A stretch of DNA of 64,000 nucleotides. It comes from Aureococcus anophagefferens. Its lineage: Eukaryota > Sar > Pelagophyceae > Pelagomonadales > Pelagomonadaceae. The DNA is taken from NCBI RefSeq assembly GCF_000186865.1, contig NW_008705564.1:840793-904792 (forward strand). The letters are read 5' to 3'. The notes beneath the pieces are model-generated. The model was not told where the DNA came from, did no database searches, and worked only from the letters and a program-made list of their open reading frames with translations. The stretch's first letter is position 1. Each line of letters opens with the position of its first letter. Positions 18,682 through 28,105 of the stretch are shown here, one piece after another. Position numbers and translations under genes: made by a program.

Positions 18682-19770
18682 ATGGCGCCGCTCAGCGTGC
18701 GGACCCTGTTCTGCAGCGCGACGGACACGCACGACTTCTTCTGCAACGGGATCGACGAGGAGCTCGGCCGCCACAACAGCCCCGTGGACCACACGAACGG
18801 CCAGCACGTGAGCTACAGCGCCCACGTCCTGGACATCGAGCCCCTCGAGGGCGGCGCCTTCCGCATCGTCGTGCCGCCGGGCACGCGGCCGGGCCAGAAC
18901 CTGCGGGTCCAGTCGCCGAACGGCGGGCCCATGTTCAACGTCGTCCTCCCGGCGGACAGCGAGCCGGGCTGCAAGCTCACGGTCTGCCCGCCGGTGCCCA
19001 GCGACCTGGTGACGGTGACGGCGTCGCTCTACGAGAAGCCCGCGCCGCCCGTCAAGAAGCAGGAGGAGATCCAGCTCGACGAGATCCGCGATCGGGGCAT
19101 CGCGAACCAGGAGAAGGTCTTCAGAGTCGCGGCGACGGTGGCCTACTGCCTCCTGTTCCTCTCGCTGGTCCTCATCGGCTCGGGCATCCCCTACGCCGTC
19201 GTCGGCTCGCAGATGGGCACGGCGTTCCGCTACCTGGGCAAGTCGTGCAACGTGACGGACCTCGACTACCGGGGCTCGGAGCTGTCGCTCTTCGACTCGT
19301 CGGAGCGCTACGACACGTGGAAGTACACGGTCGCCACGCGAAGCCTCGACGACGTCCCGACGACCTACGCGAGCGAGGTCATCCGCGTGGAGCGGCCGGG
19401 CGGCGACCGCCACTCGAAGATCCGCGCGGGCGACGTGCGCAAGTGCTGGGCGCCCCGGGGCGGCGACCGGCGCAACGACCTGCCGGGCATCCTGTGGCAC
19501 GGCTTCAACTGCGGCAACAAATACTGCCTGAAGCTCGAGCAGCCCGCGAGGGAGGCCGCGTACGTCCGCGACCTCGGCATCTACTTCGTCTGCTTCGGCG
19601 TCATCGGCGTCGTCCTCGGGTGCATGTTCGACGGCGTCGCGGCGGAGGCGCTCCAGGCCAAGGACGCGCTCTCGAACGCGACGTCGAAGAACCAGGTCCG
19701 CTGGCTCCGCCCGTCCGTGGCGTTCCGCAAGTCGTCCATATCGCACCGCCAGGCGTGGCAGAAACACTAG
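18682..19770 (+). CDS. VPPGxxPGQ-motif protein with two membrane segments
   Basis: A 362-residue protein. The N-terminal cytosolic or lumenal part has Cys-containing FCSATDTHDFFCNG and then a module with IVVPPGTRPGQNLRVQSPNG and VVLPADSEPG (about residues 60-95). Two hydrophobic segments follow: AATVAYCLLFLSLVLIGSGI (about 151-172) and IYFVCFGVIGVVLGCMF (about 300-316). The soluble loop between them has several Cys. It is homologous to the minus-strand gene starting 130 bp away, so the pair arose by inverted duplication. The module is common in stramenopile proteins but its function is not known to me. Confidence 0.75.
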   Translation: MAPLSVRTLFCSATDTHDFFCNGIDEELGRHNSPVDHTNGQHVSYSAHVLDIEPLEGGAFRIVVPPGTRPGQNLRVQSPNGGPMFNVVLPADSEPGCKLTVCPPVPSDLVTVTASLYEKPAPPVKKQEEIQLDEIRDRGIANQEKVFRVAATVAYCLLFLSLVLIGSGIPYAVVGSQMGTAFRYLGKSCNVTDLDYRGSELSLFDSSERYDTWKYTVATRSLDDVPTTYASEVIRVERPGGDRHSKIRAGDVRKCWAPRGGDRRNDLPGILWHGFNCGNKYCLKLEQPAREAAYVRDLGIYFVCFGVIGVVLGCMFDGVAAEALQAKDALSNATSKNQVRWLRPSVAFRKSSISHRQAWQKH

Positions 19771-19837
19771 TCTTGTGGATTGTAATTCGACCTTTCCTGT
19801 GGCTACGAACGGCGAGGCGGACTCGGCGCGCGCGGCC

Positions 19838-20536
19838 CTAGTAGTCGGCCCCGAAGCCGAAGCCGCCGCCGAAGCACATGCCGCCGAAGCCGCCGTGGCC
19901 GCCGGCGACCTCGACGCGGAACTTGAGTGTGAGCGTCGACGTGCCCGTGGAGAACTTGCCCTCCGCGGACCGCAACGACACGTCCTGCGAGCCCGTCTTG
20001 TAGGACTTCTGGAACGAGCCCGGCCGCGTGCGGCTCCAGCAGACGACCGACGCCTTGAAGCCGCCGAAGGCCGCCTCGAGGCTCGCGCCCTCGAGGACGA
20101 AGGACGTCGCGACGCCCTTCTTGGTCATCGCGACGCCGGGGAACAGCGCGTCGAACTCGGCCTTGTCCATGACGGCGGTGCCGTTGAGCGTCTCGACGTC
20201 GCCCGCGTGCCACTTGGCGCCCTTCTTGCCCTTGATGTTCGCCTTGAGGCTCGTCGTCACGCCCTTGAGCAGCGCGGTGCGCTTGCCCTTGCCGAGCGTC
20301 GCCGCGGCGCCGGCCGGCGCCGCCTGCGCCTGGCGCTTGGGCGCCGGCTCGGCGCCGGAGGCGGCGCCACGCTTCTTGCCGCCGCCGGCGCTCACGTTCG
20401 CGAGGTACCAGGCGACGAAGGCCTCCTCGGTGACGGGCTTGGCGAAGGCGTTCCAGGCCGCGCGCGCGGCGGAGTCGTCCACGCCTTTCGACGGCGCGAG
20501 CGGCTGCGGCGCGGTCTTGGTCACGAAGTTGTCCAT
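19838..20536 (-). CDS. Protein of unknown function with Gly-rich C-terminus
   Basis: A 232-residue protein starting MDNFVTKTAPQPLAPSKG. The first ~60 residues contain EEAFVAWYLANVS, the next ~40 are basic and low-complexity, and the middle (about 85-200) has alternating hydrophobic residues suggesting a beta fold. The last residues are Gly/Phe-rich (HGGFGGMCFGGGFGFGADY). No family recognised. Divergent from the CaaX protein gene. Confidence 0.65.
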   Translation of the reverse strand: MDNFVTKTAPQPLAPSKGVDDSAARAAWNAFAKPVTEEAFVAWYLANVSAGGGKKRGAASGAEPAPKRQAQAAPAGAAATLGKGKRTALLKGVTTSLKANIKGKKGAKWHAGDVETLNGTAVMDKAEFDALFPGVAMTKKGVATSFVLEGASLEAAFGGFKASVVCWSRTRPGSFQKSYKTGSQDVSLRSAEGKFSTGTSTLTLKFRVEVAGGHGGFGGMCFGGGFGFGADY

Positions 20537-20750
20537 GCTGCGAATGCGGTGCGACGACGAGCTGGAACTGGAAGGTTCGCGTTCGAATGAGCAACGGCCA
20601 GAAATCGGGGCAGCCTTGCCGAGTCGTTGCCCTTCAATAATGCCTCACCTATATTACGTCCGGATTCTTGACGCAATCTTTACAGCCCACCTTCGGCGGC
20701 GCATCCGACGTCGACACAACCTACCCCTCGACTCGAGCGCACCGAGGACG

Positions 20751-21710
20751 ATGGGCGAGGAGGTCCCGGCGCGCGCGGCGGCCGAGGAGCCCCCGCCGCC
20801 GGGGCTGCCCCTCTCCAGGAGCCCCCGGCGGCCGCCGCCCATCGAGTTCCTGCAGCGCTGCGACAGCAAGGTCACGCCCGTCTACGACATCAACGTCACG
20901 GGCAGCAGCGGGCTCGACGGCGCGGCCGTGCGGCGGCGGCGGCGGCGGTCGAGCTCCGCCGAGGACCTCCAGCGCCTCGAGCGCCTCAAAGAGATCCGCG
21001 AGAGCATGAAGACGGAGTCGCCGCGGAAGCCCTCGAGCATCCACACGGACACGCTGTCGCCGCGGCGGTCCTTCGAGCTCGACGAGTTCCGGACCGAGGA
21101 GCTCGCGCGCATCGCCGCCGGCGAGCGGGACCGCGTCTCCTTCGCCCGGGGGAGTCGGGAGCTCCAGCCGCCGACGGAGCCGCCGACGCCGACGGAGCCC
21201 AACGTCGTCACGCCGGGGGGCAGCCCGCCGCCGGAGCTCTCGACGCTCTTCCTCGCGGCGCCGGCGGCGGGGTCCCAGTCCGACAGGCCGCCGCACCGCA
21301 AGATCCCGACGCTCGGGGCGCCGCCGGCGCCGCCCCTGCGCAAGGCCGCGCCCGCGACGAAAGCCGGCGCCGAGCCCGCGGCCGCGCGGCCGACCACGCG
21401 GCGCCGCCGCACGTCGTCGATCAACATCCCGGATCGGTCCGACATCGACGCCGAGCTCCGGTGGCCCAAGTCCGCCAACGACCTCCCGGGCGTCGAGTTC
21501 ATCTCGCCCCACAGCCCCCGCGCGGAGCCCTTCTCGCCGGGAGGCACCGCGCAGGTCACCATCGACGTCGACGTCGGCTCGCCCCTCGCGCCGCCGGACC
21601 CGAAGAAGGACCGCGTCTCCTTCGCCCAGGCGCCCGAGGAGCCCCAGTCGCCGCCGACGCCGACGGACCCCGGGGGCGGCAAGGCCGACGAGAAGTGCGT
21701 CGTCAGCTGA
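20751..21710 (+). CDS. Disordered protein with C-terminal CaaX prenylation box
   Basis: A 319-residue, Pro/Ser/Arg-rich, largely disordered protein. A short helical stretch (AEDLQRLERLKEIRESMKT, about residues 69-87) is the only structured element apparent. The sequence DRVSFARG/DRVSFAQA recurs (about residues 126 and 288), with RRRTSSINIPDRS between. It ends in Cys-Val-Val-Ser, a CaaX box whose Ser predicts farnesylation, implying membrane attachment. The start is the first ATG of the frame. No partner is suggested by the neighbours. Confidence 0.65.
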   Translation: MGEEVPARAAAEEPPPPGLPLSRSPRRPPPIEFLQRCDSKVTPVYDINVTGSSGLDGAAVRRRRRRSSSAEDLQRLERLKEIRESMKTESPRKPSSIHTDTLSPRRSFELDEFRTEELARIAAGERDRVSFARGSRELQPPTEPPTPTEPNVVTPGGSPPPELSTLFLAAPAAGSQSDRPPHRKIPTLGAPPAPPLRKAAPATKAGAEPAAARPTTRRRRTSSINIPDRSDIDAELRWPKSANDLPGVEFISPHSPRAEPFSPGGTAQVTIDVDVGSPLAPPDPKKDRVSFAQAPEEPQSPPTPTDPGGGKADEKCVVS

Positions 21711-21980
21711 TGCGTCGCCCGGGCGCGCGCGCTCTTCCCCTTTTCGTTCATAACACACTCGACCTGGCCTTCTTTGTGGCCGCACATGGCCTCGTCGTCA
21801 TATCGCCCCGCCACAACGAGAACTGCAACTCAACAGTTATTCGGCACCTTGACCCCCACGAAAATTGCTACGGTCGGGCGCAGCCCCCGCTTCCGGCGGT
21901 CATCCGAGCGCGGCCGCGCGCGGCGCCGCCGACCCGGCGACGCAGGAGCGTTGCCACAGGCGCGGCGAACCATCCGCAGG

Positions 21981-24900
21981 ATGGGCCGCCGCTGGGCGGC
22001 GGCGCTCGGCCTCGTCGAGGCGGCTCGAGCCGCCGCGCGGCTGCGGGGCTTCTCCGAGCGGTGCGACGCCGTCTGCGACGGCCTGAGCTGCGCGCGCTAC
22101 AGCGAAGCCGTGTGCGCCGCCGCGTCCCGCGACCACGGCTGCGACTGCCTCGGCTGCGACTGCGGCGCGGCGGCGGGCTTCGGCGACGACGGCGACGTCT
22201 GCGGCGACGTCTGCGCGGCGCTGACGTGCGAGGCCTACGCGCCGCAGACCTGCGACGCCGTGCTCTTCGAGCTCGGCTGCGCCTGCGCCGGCTGCGACTG
22301 CCGGCGGCGCCTCGACGGCCACGGGTGGCTCAACGGCACGAACGCGACGAACGCGACGAACGTTACGACGACGCACGTCCACGAGGACCCCTGGTGCGCC
22401 GACGACGAGGCCTGGTTCCACGCGGGCGCGCCCTGGAAGGACTGCGCCTGGGTCTTCGCGTCGCCGGACCACCGCTGCGGCGCCGTCGGCGACGACGGGA
22501 GCCTCGCTTCCACAAAGTGCCTCGAGAGCTGCGGCTGCGGCGGCTCGCTCGGCGACCTCGTCGCGTACCAGGTCGGCACGAAGGGCGGCTGCGGCGACGG
22601 CGGCTGGGTCCTCTTCTACAACGACGGCGACGACGACGTCGAGCTGGCGCCGGGGACGGCGCTCGCGTCGGGCGCGGCGACGCACGTCTTCTCGGGCGGC
22701 GACGTCGTCCCGGCGGGCGGCTTCCTCAAGGTGCCGGCGGCCTGCGACGCGCCCTTCGACGTCGGGGACCACGTCTTGCTGGTGGACGAATCCGGCGCCG
22801 TCGTCGAGGAGGCGGCGGGCCTGGCGCGGGACACGCCGGGCTTCCCGACGGTCTGGGCGCGGGGCGCGGACGGCGGCTTTACGGTGGACGGCTACGAGTC
22901 GTCGGCGATCTACGGCGGCTTCGGCGCGTGCTTCGCGGACTGCGGCGAGGACTGCGGCGTCTTCGAGGCCGGGGAGTGCGCGTCGACGTGCTCGAGCGAC
23001 GAGCGCGACTTTCTGGCGTATCAGTGCGAGCACGTGCTGTCGTCCGACGGGCCGCCGGATCTGGCGTGCCTCGAGGGCTGCGCGGCCTACGACGCGGAGA
23101 CGCCGCCCTGCGGCTGGTTCGACGCGGACCTCGCGTGCGCGGCGACGTGCGCCGAGGACGTCCTGGTCTTCGTCTCGGACTACTGCGACGAGTACTCGGT
23201 CGACTGGGTCGCGATCTTCGGCGAAGCCGACAAGACGCGGCGCTTCCCCGCGTCGGCGACGGTGTCCGTGGTCTGGGCCTCCGGGAAGCACGACGTCTAC
23301 CTCATGGCGGGCAAGGACCGCTGGGAGGCCTGCGACTTCGAGGGCGCGGAGTTTTTGGGCGACGCGTCGGGCGTGCCGTTGGAGGGAACGGCGGGCGACG
23401 TCACGTACGCGGCGTGCTCCGTGGGGTCGCACTGCGCTTCCGGTCAAAAGGTCGCCGTCGCCTGGACGGGGCCCGCGGCGGCGACGGTCTCCGCGACGGT
23501 CGTCCTCGCGGGCGTCAACGCCGCGGACTTCAACGCGGACGAAGAGGCGAAGGACGCGTTCCGCGTGGCCGTCGCCTACACGGTCACGTCCCCGGACGTC
23601 TGCCCGGACCCGCAGAGCGACTGGGAGACCTGCGTCTCCGAGCCCGTCGCGCACGACCACGACCGGCGACGGCGGCTGTTGGCGGGCCACGACGAGGCGC
23701 ACGTCGACTTCGCGGTCACGGGCCTTTCCGAGGACCCGGCGGCCCTCGCCGACGGCGTCGTCGAGACGCTCGAGGCGTCCGTCGCCGACGGCGTCCTCGA
23801 GACGAACCTGGCGCAGTTCGGCGGCGGCACGGCGCTCGAGGACGCCGCGGTGGACACGGCGGAGAGCCTCGTCGCGCTCGAGTCCGCGGGGCTGCCGTCG
23901 CCGACGGGCGCGCCGACGGACGGGTCCCCGGAGCCGACGCCCGAGCCGACGCCCGAGCCGACGATCTTCACCGTCGACGACGACGGCGTCCTCTTCGCCG
24001 AAGATTATAAGACGCAAAAGGGCGCGAAGACGCACGCCGGGGGCTTCTACTACAAGATCTTGGAGAAGGGCGACAAGGCCGGCGAGTCGCCGGACCTCTA
24101 CACGACGACGGGCACGCACTACGAGGGCCGGCTCACGGAGGACTACCCGAACGGGCCGACGTTCGACAGCTCCTACAAGCGCGGCGAGATCGCGGAGTTC
24201 AAGCCCGCGCAGGTCATCTCGTGCTGGAAGTACGCGCTGCAGGACATGCGGCCCGGCGACGTCTGGGAGCTCGTGTGCCCGCCGGAGACGGCCTACGGGA
24301 AGAAGGGGTCGCCGTCGGGCGCGATCGACGGCGGCGCGACGCTCGTCTTCACCGTCGAGCTCGTCTGGGTCGGGTCCGCGCCGTCGCCGACGCGCGCGCC
24401 GGGCTCCGACGACTTCCTCATCGACGCGCTCTTCGACGACGCCGTCGGGAGCTTCGACCGCACGCCGACGAAGCGGCCGACGCTCCGCCCGAACAGCAAG
24501 ACGCCCCGGCCCGTCGCGGCGCCCGGCGACGACGGCGACGACGACCTCGTCATGTCCGCGTCGGCGGATTTGGAGGATCTCTTCTCGAACACGTTCGTCC
24601 TCGGCGTGACGATCTGGGCCGCGGTGACGTTCTGCGCGCTGGGCTACTTTGTGTACCTGAAGATGAAGGCCAAGGACGAGAAGCCCGCCGCGCCCGTGCA
24701 GGCCGAGGCGCGCGCGGTCGGGCCCGGCGAGGGCGACGCGGCCGTGGAGGCCGAGGCCGTGCCGTCGACGCCCCTGGTCTCCGAGGCGCACCGGAGGCAG
24801 TCGGAGCGGCAGGCGGCGCCGCCGCCGCCGCCGGGGCCCCGGGCGACGGTGCAGATCGACGGCCCGTCCCTGGGCCTCGCCTTCGGGCCCGACGGCCGCA

Positions 24901-25949
24901 TCCGCGGCGTCCAGCCCGGCGGCGAGGGCGAGGCCAAGGGGCTCGCGGTCGGCGACCGCGTGCTCCGCGTCGGCGAGAAGGACGTCGACACGGACGCGGC
25001 GATCCGCGCGGCCGTCGGCGCGCACGCGGAGCGGCCCCTGGCGCTGACGGTGGAGAAGCCGCCGCCGAAGGAGCGCGTCGCCGTGACCATCGACGGGCCG
25101 TCGCTGGGTCTGGCCTTCGGGCCCGACGGCGCCGTGCGGGGCGTCCAGCCCGGCGGCGAGGGCGAGGCCAAGGGCGTCAAGGTCGGCGAGCGGGTCGTGA
25201 AGGTCGGCGACGTCGACGTGGCGAGCGACGCGCAGATCCGCGCCGCCATCGGCGGCCACCCGGAGCGGCCGCTCGCGATCACGATCGAGCGCTACGCGCG
25301 AGAAAAGCCGAAACCGCCGAAGCTCGACCCCGCGCGCGACCTCGTGCCGCTGACCTTCGAGGGCCCGACGCTGGGCATCGCCTTCTGCCCCAACGGGACG
25401 CCGGGCATGCTCCAGCCCGGGGGCGAGGCCGAGACGCTCGGGTTGCAGTACTCGGACAAGGTCGTCAAGGTCGGCGACGTCTGGTGCGAGGGCGAGGACG
25501 AGATCAAGGCCGCGGTGGCCGCGCACCCGCAGCGGCCCATCACGATCACCGTGGCGCGGAAGAAGCCGAAGCGCGCCGAGCCCGACGAGGACCCGAAGCG
25601 CGAGCGCGTGCCGCTGACCTTCGAGGGCCCGACGCTCGGCATCGCGTTCTGCCCGAACGGCACGCCGGGCATGCTCCAGCCCGGCGGCGAGGCGGAGACG
25701 CTCGGGTTGCAGTACAGCGACAAGGTCATCAAGGTCGGCGAGACGTGGTGCGAGGGCGAGGACGAGATCAAGGCCGCGGTCGCCGCGCACCCGGACCGGC
25801 CCATCACGATCGTCGTCGCGCGGAAGCTCCCGCCGAGCCTCGTCTTCGGCGAGGTCAGCCAGGGCCCCATCATCGAGCAGCGCGACACGGACGGCGACCT
25901 CGACGAGATCATCATCGAGTACCTCGACGACGACCTCGAGCGGGCGTAA
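21981..25949 (+). CDS. Large type I membrane protein: Cys-rich ectodomain, FKBP domain, four PDZ-like cytoplasmic repeats
   Basis: A 1322-residue single-exon protein. The N-terminus is weakly signal-like, followed by Cys-rich repeats of the CDxVCxxLxCxxY type (about residues 30-110), an NGTNATNATNVT glycosylation cluster and further Cys-rich regions. Residues ~670-797 form an FKBP-type prolyl isomerase domain (GTHYEGRLTEDYPNGPTFDSS, PPETAYGKKG, LVFTVELVWVG). One membrane segment lies at about 870-892 (VLGVTIWAAVTFCALGYFVY). The cytoplasmic part has four ~75-residue PDZ-like repeats in two subtypes: two with PSLGLAFGPDG and two with PTLGIAFCPNGTPGMLQPGG. The architecture suggests a surface receptor or secretory-pathway folding factor with intracellular scaffolding. 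The FKBP call is firm, the role inferred. Confidence 0.85.
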   Translation: MGRRWAAALGLVEAARAAARLRGFSERCDAVCDGLSCARYSEAVCAAASRDHGCDCLGCDCGAAAGFGDDGDVCGDVCAALTCEAYAPQTCDAVLFELGCACAGCDCRRRLDGHGWLNGTNATNATNVTTTHVHEDPWCADDEAWFHAGAPWKDCAWVFASPDHRCGAVGDDGSLASTKCLESCGCGGSLGDLVAYQVGTKGGCGDGGWVLFYNDGDDDVELAPGTALASGAATHVFSGGDVVPAGGFLKVPAACDAPFDVGDHVLLVDESGAVVEEAAGLARDTPGFPTVWARGADGGFTVDGYESSAIYGGFGACFADCGEDCGVFEAGECASTCSSDERDFLAYQCEHVLSSDGPPDLACLEGCAAYDAETPPCGWFDADLACAATCAEDVLVFVSDYCDEYSVDWVAIFGEADKTRRFPASATVSVVWASGKHDVYLMAGKDRWEACDFEGAEFLGDASGVPLEGTAGDVTYAACSVGSHCASGQKVAVAWTGPAAATVSATVVLAGVNAADFNADEEAKDAFRVAVAYTVTSPDVCPDPQSDWETCVSEPVAHDHDRRRRLLAGHDEAHVDFAVTGLSEDPAALADGVVETLEASVADGVLETNLAQFGGGTALEDAAVDTAESLVALESAGLPSPTGAPTDGSPEPTPEPTPEPTIFTVDDDGVLFAEDYKTQKGAKTHAGGFYYKILEKGDKAGESPDLYTTTGTHYEGRLTEDYPNGPTFDSSYKRGEIAEFKPAQVISCWKYALQDMRPGDVWELVCPPETAYGKKGSPSGAIDGGATLVFTVELVWVGSAPSPTRAPGSDDFLIDALFDDAVGSFDRTPTKRPTLRPNSKTPRPVAAPGDDGDDDLVMSASADLEDLFSNTFVLGVTIWAAVTFCALGYFVYLKMKAKDEKPAAPVQAEARAVGPGEGDAAVEAEAVPSTPLVSEAHRRQSERQAAPPPPPGPRATVQIDGPSLGLAFGPDGRIRGVQPGGEGEAKGLAVGDRVLRVGEKDVDTDAAIRAAVGAHAERPLALTVEKPPPKERVAVTIDGPSLGLAFGPDGAVRGVQPGGEGEAKGVKVGERVVKVGDVDVASDAQIRAAIGGHPERPLAITIERYAREKPKPPKLDPARDLVPLTFEGPTLGIAFCPNGTPGMLQPGGEAETLGLQYSDKVVKVGDVWCEGEDEIKAAVAAHPQRPITITVARKKPKRAEPDEDPKRERVPLTFEGPTLGIAFCPNGTPGMLQPGGEAETLGLQYSDKVIKVGETWCEGEDEIKAAVAAHPDRPITIVVARKLPPSLVFGEVSQGPIIEQRDTDGDLDEIIIEYLDDDLERA

Positions 25950-26078
25950 GTTTGTCGTTGCACCACACGTTGACCATGTGACGAGGCTGCCCGCGCGCGG
26001 CGCCGTCGTCCATCGGCCATCGGCCGCGGCCATGGCCGGGTAGTGCGTGATCGACGGACGAGTCGTGCGTCCAGAGAG

Positions 26079-27449
26079 ATGGCGCGGCGCTACCGCGTCA
26101 AGGGCAAGGGCCTGCTGCTGCGCGCGGCGGCGGCCATGGACTCGAAGAAGATCATCCAGTACCCGACGGACACGATCGTGACCGTCGCCAAGGAGGCGAC
26201 CGTCGGCGAGACGGACCGGGCCTACGTCGTCGCCGCGTCCATGCCCGAGGGCGGCGCGGCGGAGCGCTTCGACGAGGGCGTGAGCGCCGTCGTCGGCTGG
26301 GGCAGCATGCGCGTGCTCGAGCTCCTCGACGAGACGGAGCTCCTCGAGCTCCGAGAAGACGAGACGCTGCCGCCGCCGCTGCCGACGGACCGGTCGCCGC
26401 CGCGGCCCTTCGGCGCGCGGCGCGACGGCCTGGGCATCAGCGAGTACTGCGACAGCGAGACGCGCGCGATGCTCGAGGCGCGGAACCGGACCATGGGGCC
26501 GCCGGAGTCGCTGCTGGACGTGCCCGCGGACGTTTTACGGGGGCTGCTCGACGCCGACAATTTCAAGTACGCGCCGCCGCCGCCGGAGGCCACAATCTTC
26601 ACGGCCGACGCCGTCAAGGACGGCGCGAAATTGACGGTCTACGCGCCGCCGCACGACGAACGTTCGCTCCCCGCGGTCGTCTTCGCGCACGGCGGCGGCT
26701 TCATGTCCGGGTCCCGCAGACACGTCGACGGCCTCTGCCGCGAGCTCGCGGTGCGCGCGGCCGTCGCCGTCGTCTCCGTCGAGTACCGCCTCGCGCCGGA
26801 GCACCCCTTCCCCGCGGGGCTCGACGACGTCCGCTCCGCGGTATCGTACTGTAGAGGCTCGCCCGCGCTGCCCAACGCGGGCACCGTCGACGGCGCGCGC
26901 GTGGCCCTCGCCGGCGAGTCCGCGGGGGCGAACCTGGCCCACGTCGCCGCGCTGCTCGCGCGCGACGACGACGACGAGAGCGACGGCGAGGGCGAGACGC
27001 CGCCGAACGCGCTCCCGAAGAAGCCGTGGCTCCGCTGCGAGCTGCTCTGCACGCCCCAGCTCGGGCTGCGCTGCGACGAGCGCAGCGTCGCCGAGTACGG
27101 CCACGGCCACTTTTTGACGCGCGAGTTCTTGGACTACGTCCGGGAGGTCGCGTACCGCGAACGGCGCGACGACTGGCGCGTCGCGCCGCTGGACGCGGTC
27201 GCCGCGAAGACGCTGGACCTCGACGGCTTCGCGACGCCGACGCTCATCCTCGCCGCGGAGCTCGACCCCCTCGCGGACCAGGCGTTCCTCTACCACGACG
27301 CGCTCCTCGCGGCGGGCGCGCCCTCGGAGCTGTGGCTCGCGCGCGGCACCGTCCACGCGTTCCTCAACAACGCCGCCGCCGCGTCGCGGCGCGACGCGGG
27401 CCTCGACAAGGCCGCCGCCTACCTCCGGGCGCACCTCTACGGGAGTTAG
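26079..27449 (+). CDS. Alpha/beta-hydrolase fold-3 esterase (HSL family)
   Basis: A 456-residue protein. The C-terminal ~300 residues show the hormone-sensitive-lipase/GDXG set: oxyanion-hole HGGG (about residues 204-207), VEYRLAPEHPFP, nucleophile GESAG (about 278-282), acid Asp in AELDPLADQ (about 395) and catalytic His in GTVHAF (about 425). It would hydrolyse carboxyl esters of small acyl groups; the substrate cannot be told. The N-terminal ~170 residues (MARRYRVKGKGLLLRAAAAMDSKK...) are a separate region with a conserved-looking SH3-like stretch. The first ATG in frame is used. Confidence 0.85.
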   Translation: MARRYRVKGKGLLLRAAAAMDSKKIIQYPTDTIVTVAKEATVGETDRAYVVAASMPEGGAAERFDEGVSAVVGWGSMRVLELLDETELLELREDETLPPPLPTDRSPPRPFGARRDGLGISEYCDSETRAMLEARNRTMGPPESLLDVPADVLRGLLDADNFKYAPPPPEATIFTADAVKDGAKLTVYAPPHDERSLPAVVFAHGGGFMSGSRRHVDGLCRELAVRAAVAVVSVEYRLAPEHPFPAGLDDVRSAVSYCRGSPALPNAGTVDGARVALAGESAGANLAHVAALLARDDDDESDGEGETPPNALPKKPWLRCELLCTPQLGLRCDERSVAEYGHGHFLTREFLDYVREVAYRERRDDWRVAPLDAVAAKTLDLDGFATPTLILAAELDPLADQAFLYHDALLAAGAPSELWLARGTVHAFLNNAAAASRRDAGLDKAAAYLRAHLYGS

Positions 27450-27465
27450 CTAGCGTGTCTTCCTA

Positions 27466-27888
27466 CTAGATTTTCTTCACGAAGGCCGCGGGCGCGCCGC
27501 CCCAGAGCTCGCCCTCGGGCACGGCCTCCAGGACGACGGCGTTGTCCGCGACGGCGCCAAAAACGTCGGCCTTGACCACGGCGCCGTGGCCGACGACGGC
27601 GCCGTCGCCGACGGCCGCGGGGCCGTAGACGACCGCGCCGACGCCGACGGTCGCCTTGGCGCCGACGGCCGCGCCCCCCACGAGCGTCGCCGACGGCGCC
27701 ACGCAGGCGCTCTCGGCGACGCAGGGGCTCTGCGCGTCGACGGGCACGGCCGTCGTGTGCCGCGAGACGTGGTCCCAGAAGCTCAGGTCGCCAACAAAGG
27801 CCTTGGACGTGCGCTCCATGGCCGTCCCCGTCTCGCGCAGGGCCTTGCCCAGGGAATGCTTCGCGAGGTTCGCGAGGGCGGACGCCAT
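27466..27888 (-). CDS. Shortened gamma-carbonic-anhydrase-like protein (left-handed beta helix)
   Basis: A 140-residue protein. The N-terminus (ALRETGTAMERTSKAFVGD... HVSRHTTAVPVD) and C-terminus (VPEGELWGGAPAAFVKK) match mitochondrial gamma-CA subunits of complex I. The middle has hexapeptide repeats (APSATLVGGAAVGAKATVGVGAVVYG...). Normal family members are ~230 residues. Here several helix turns, and with them the His ligands of the Zn site, are missing, and only one His (VGHGAVV) remains in the helix. It may be a reduced, non-catalytic complex I subunit or a recent internal deletion. No intron is apparent. Confidence 0.75.
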   Translation of the reverse strand: MASALANLAKHSLGKALRETGTAMERTSKAFVGDLSFWDHVSRHTTAVPVDAQSPCVAESACVAPSATLVGGAAVGAKATVGVGAVVYGPAAVGDGAVVGHGAVVKADVFGAVADNAVVLEAVPEGELWGGAPAAFVKKI

Positions 27889-28105
27889 CGCGGGTGGCTG
27901 TGGAGCGTCGGTGTCGGCGCGGTGGGAGGCAGGCGCGCGCGAGAGGCTGCCAAAACTGAGCCACACCTCGTCTGTCGAGCAAGCCGAGGTCGATGTCGCC
28001 GGCCCTCGGCTGGCTTGGCAGGCTCTTGGCCGCGTTGGGGCGTCGACGTCGCCGGCCCGCGACCCGACGACCCCCCCCCCACCCTCGGCAGCGCGTCCCT
28101 ATCCC

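Noticed and set aside
21900..26033. Very long open frame on the minus strand opposite the FKBP/PDZ-like gene, and similar long antisense frames elsewhere
   Set aside because: They are Arg/Ala/Gly/Val-rich mirror images caused by the high GC of the true gene and show no domain. The sense frame has clear domains.
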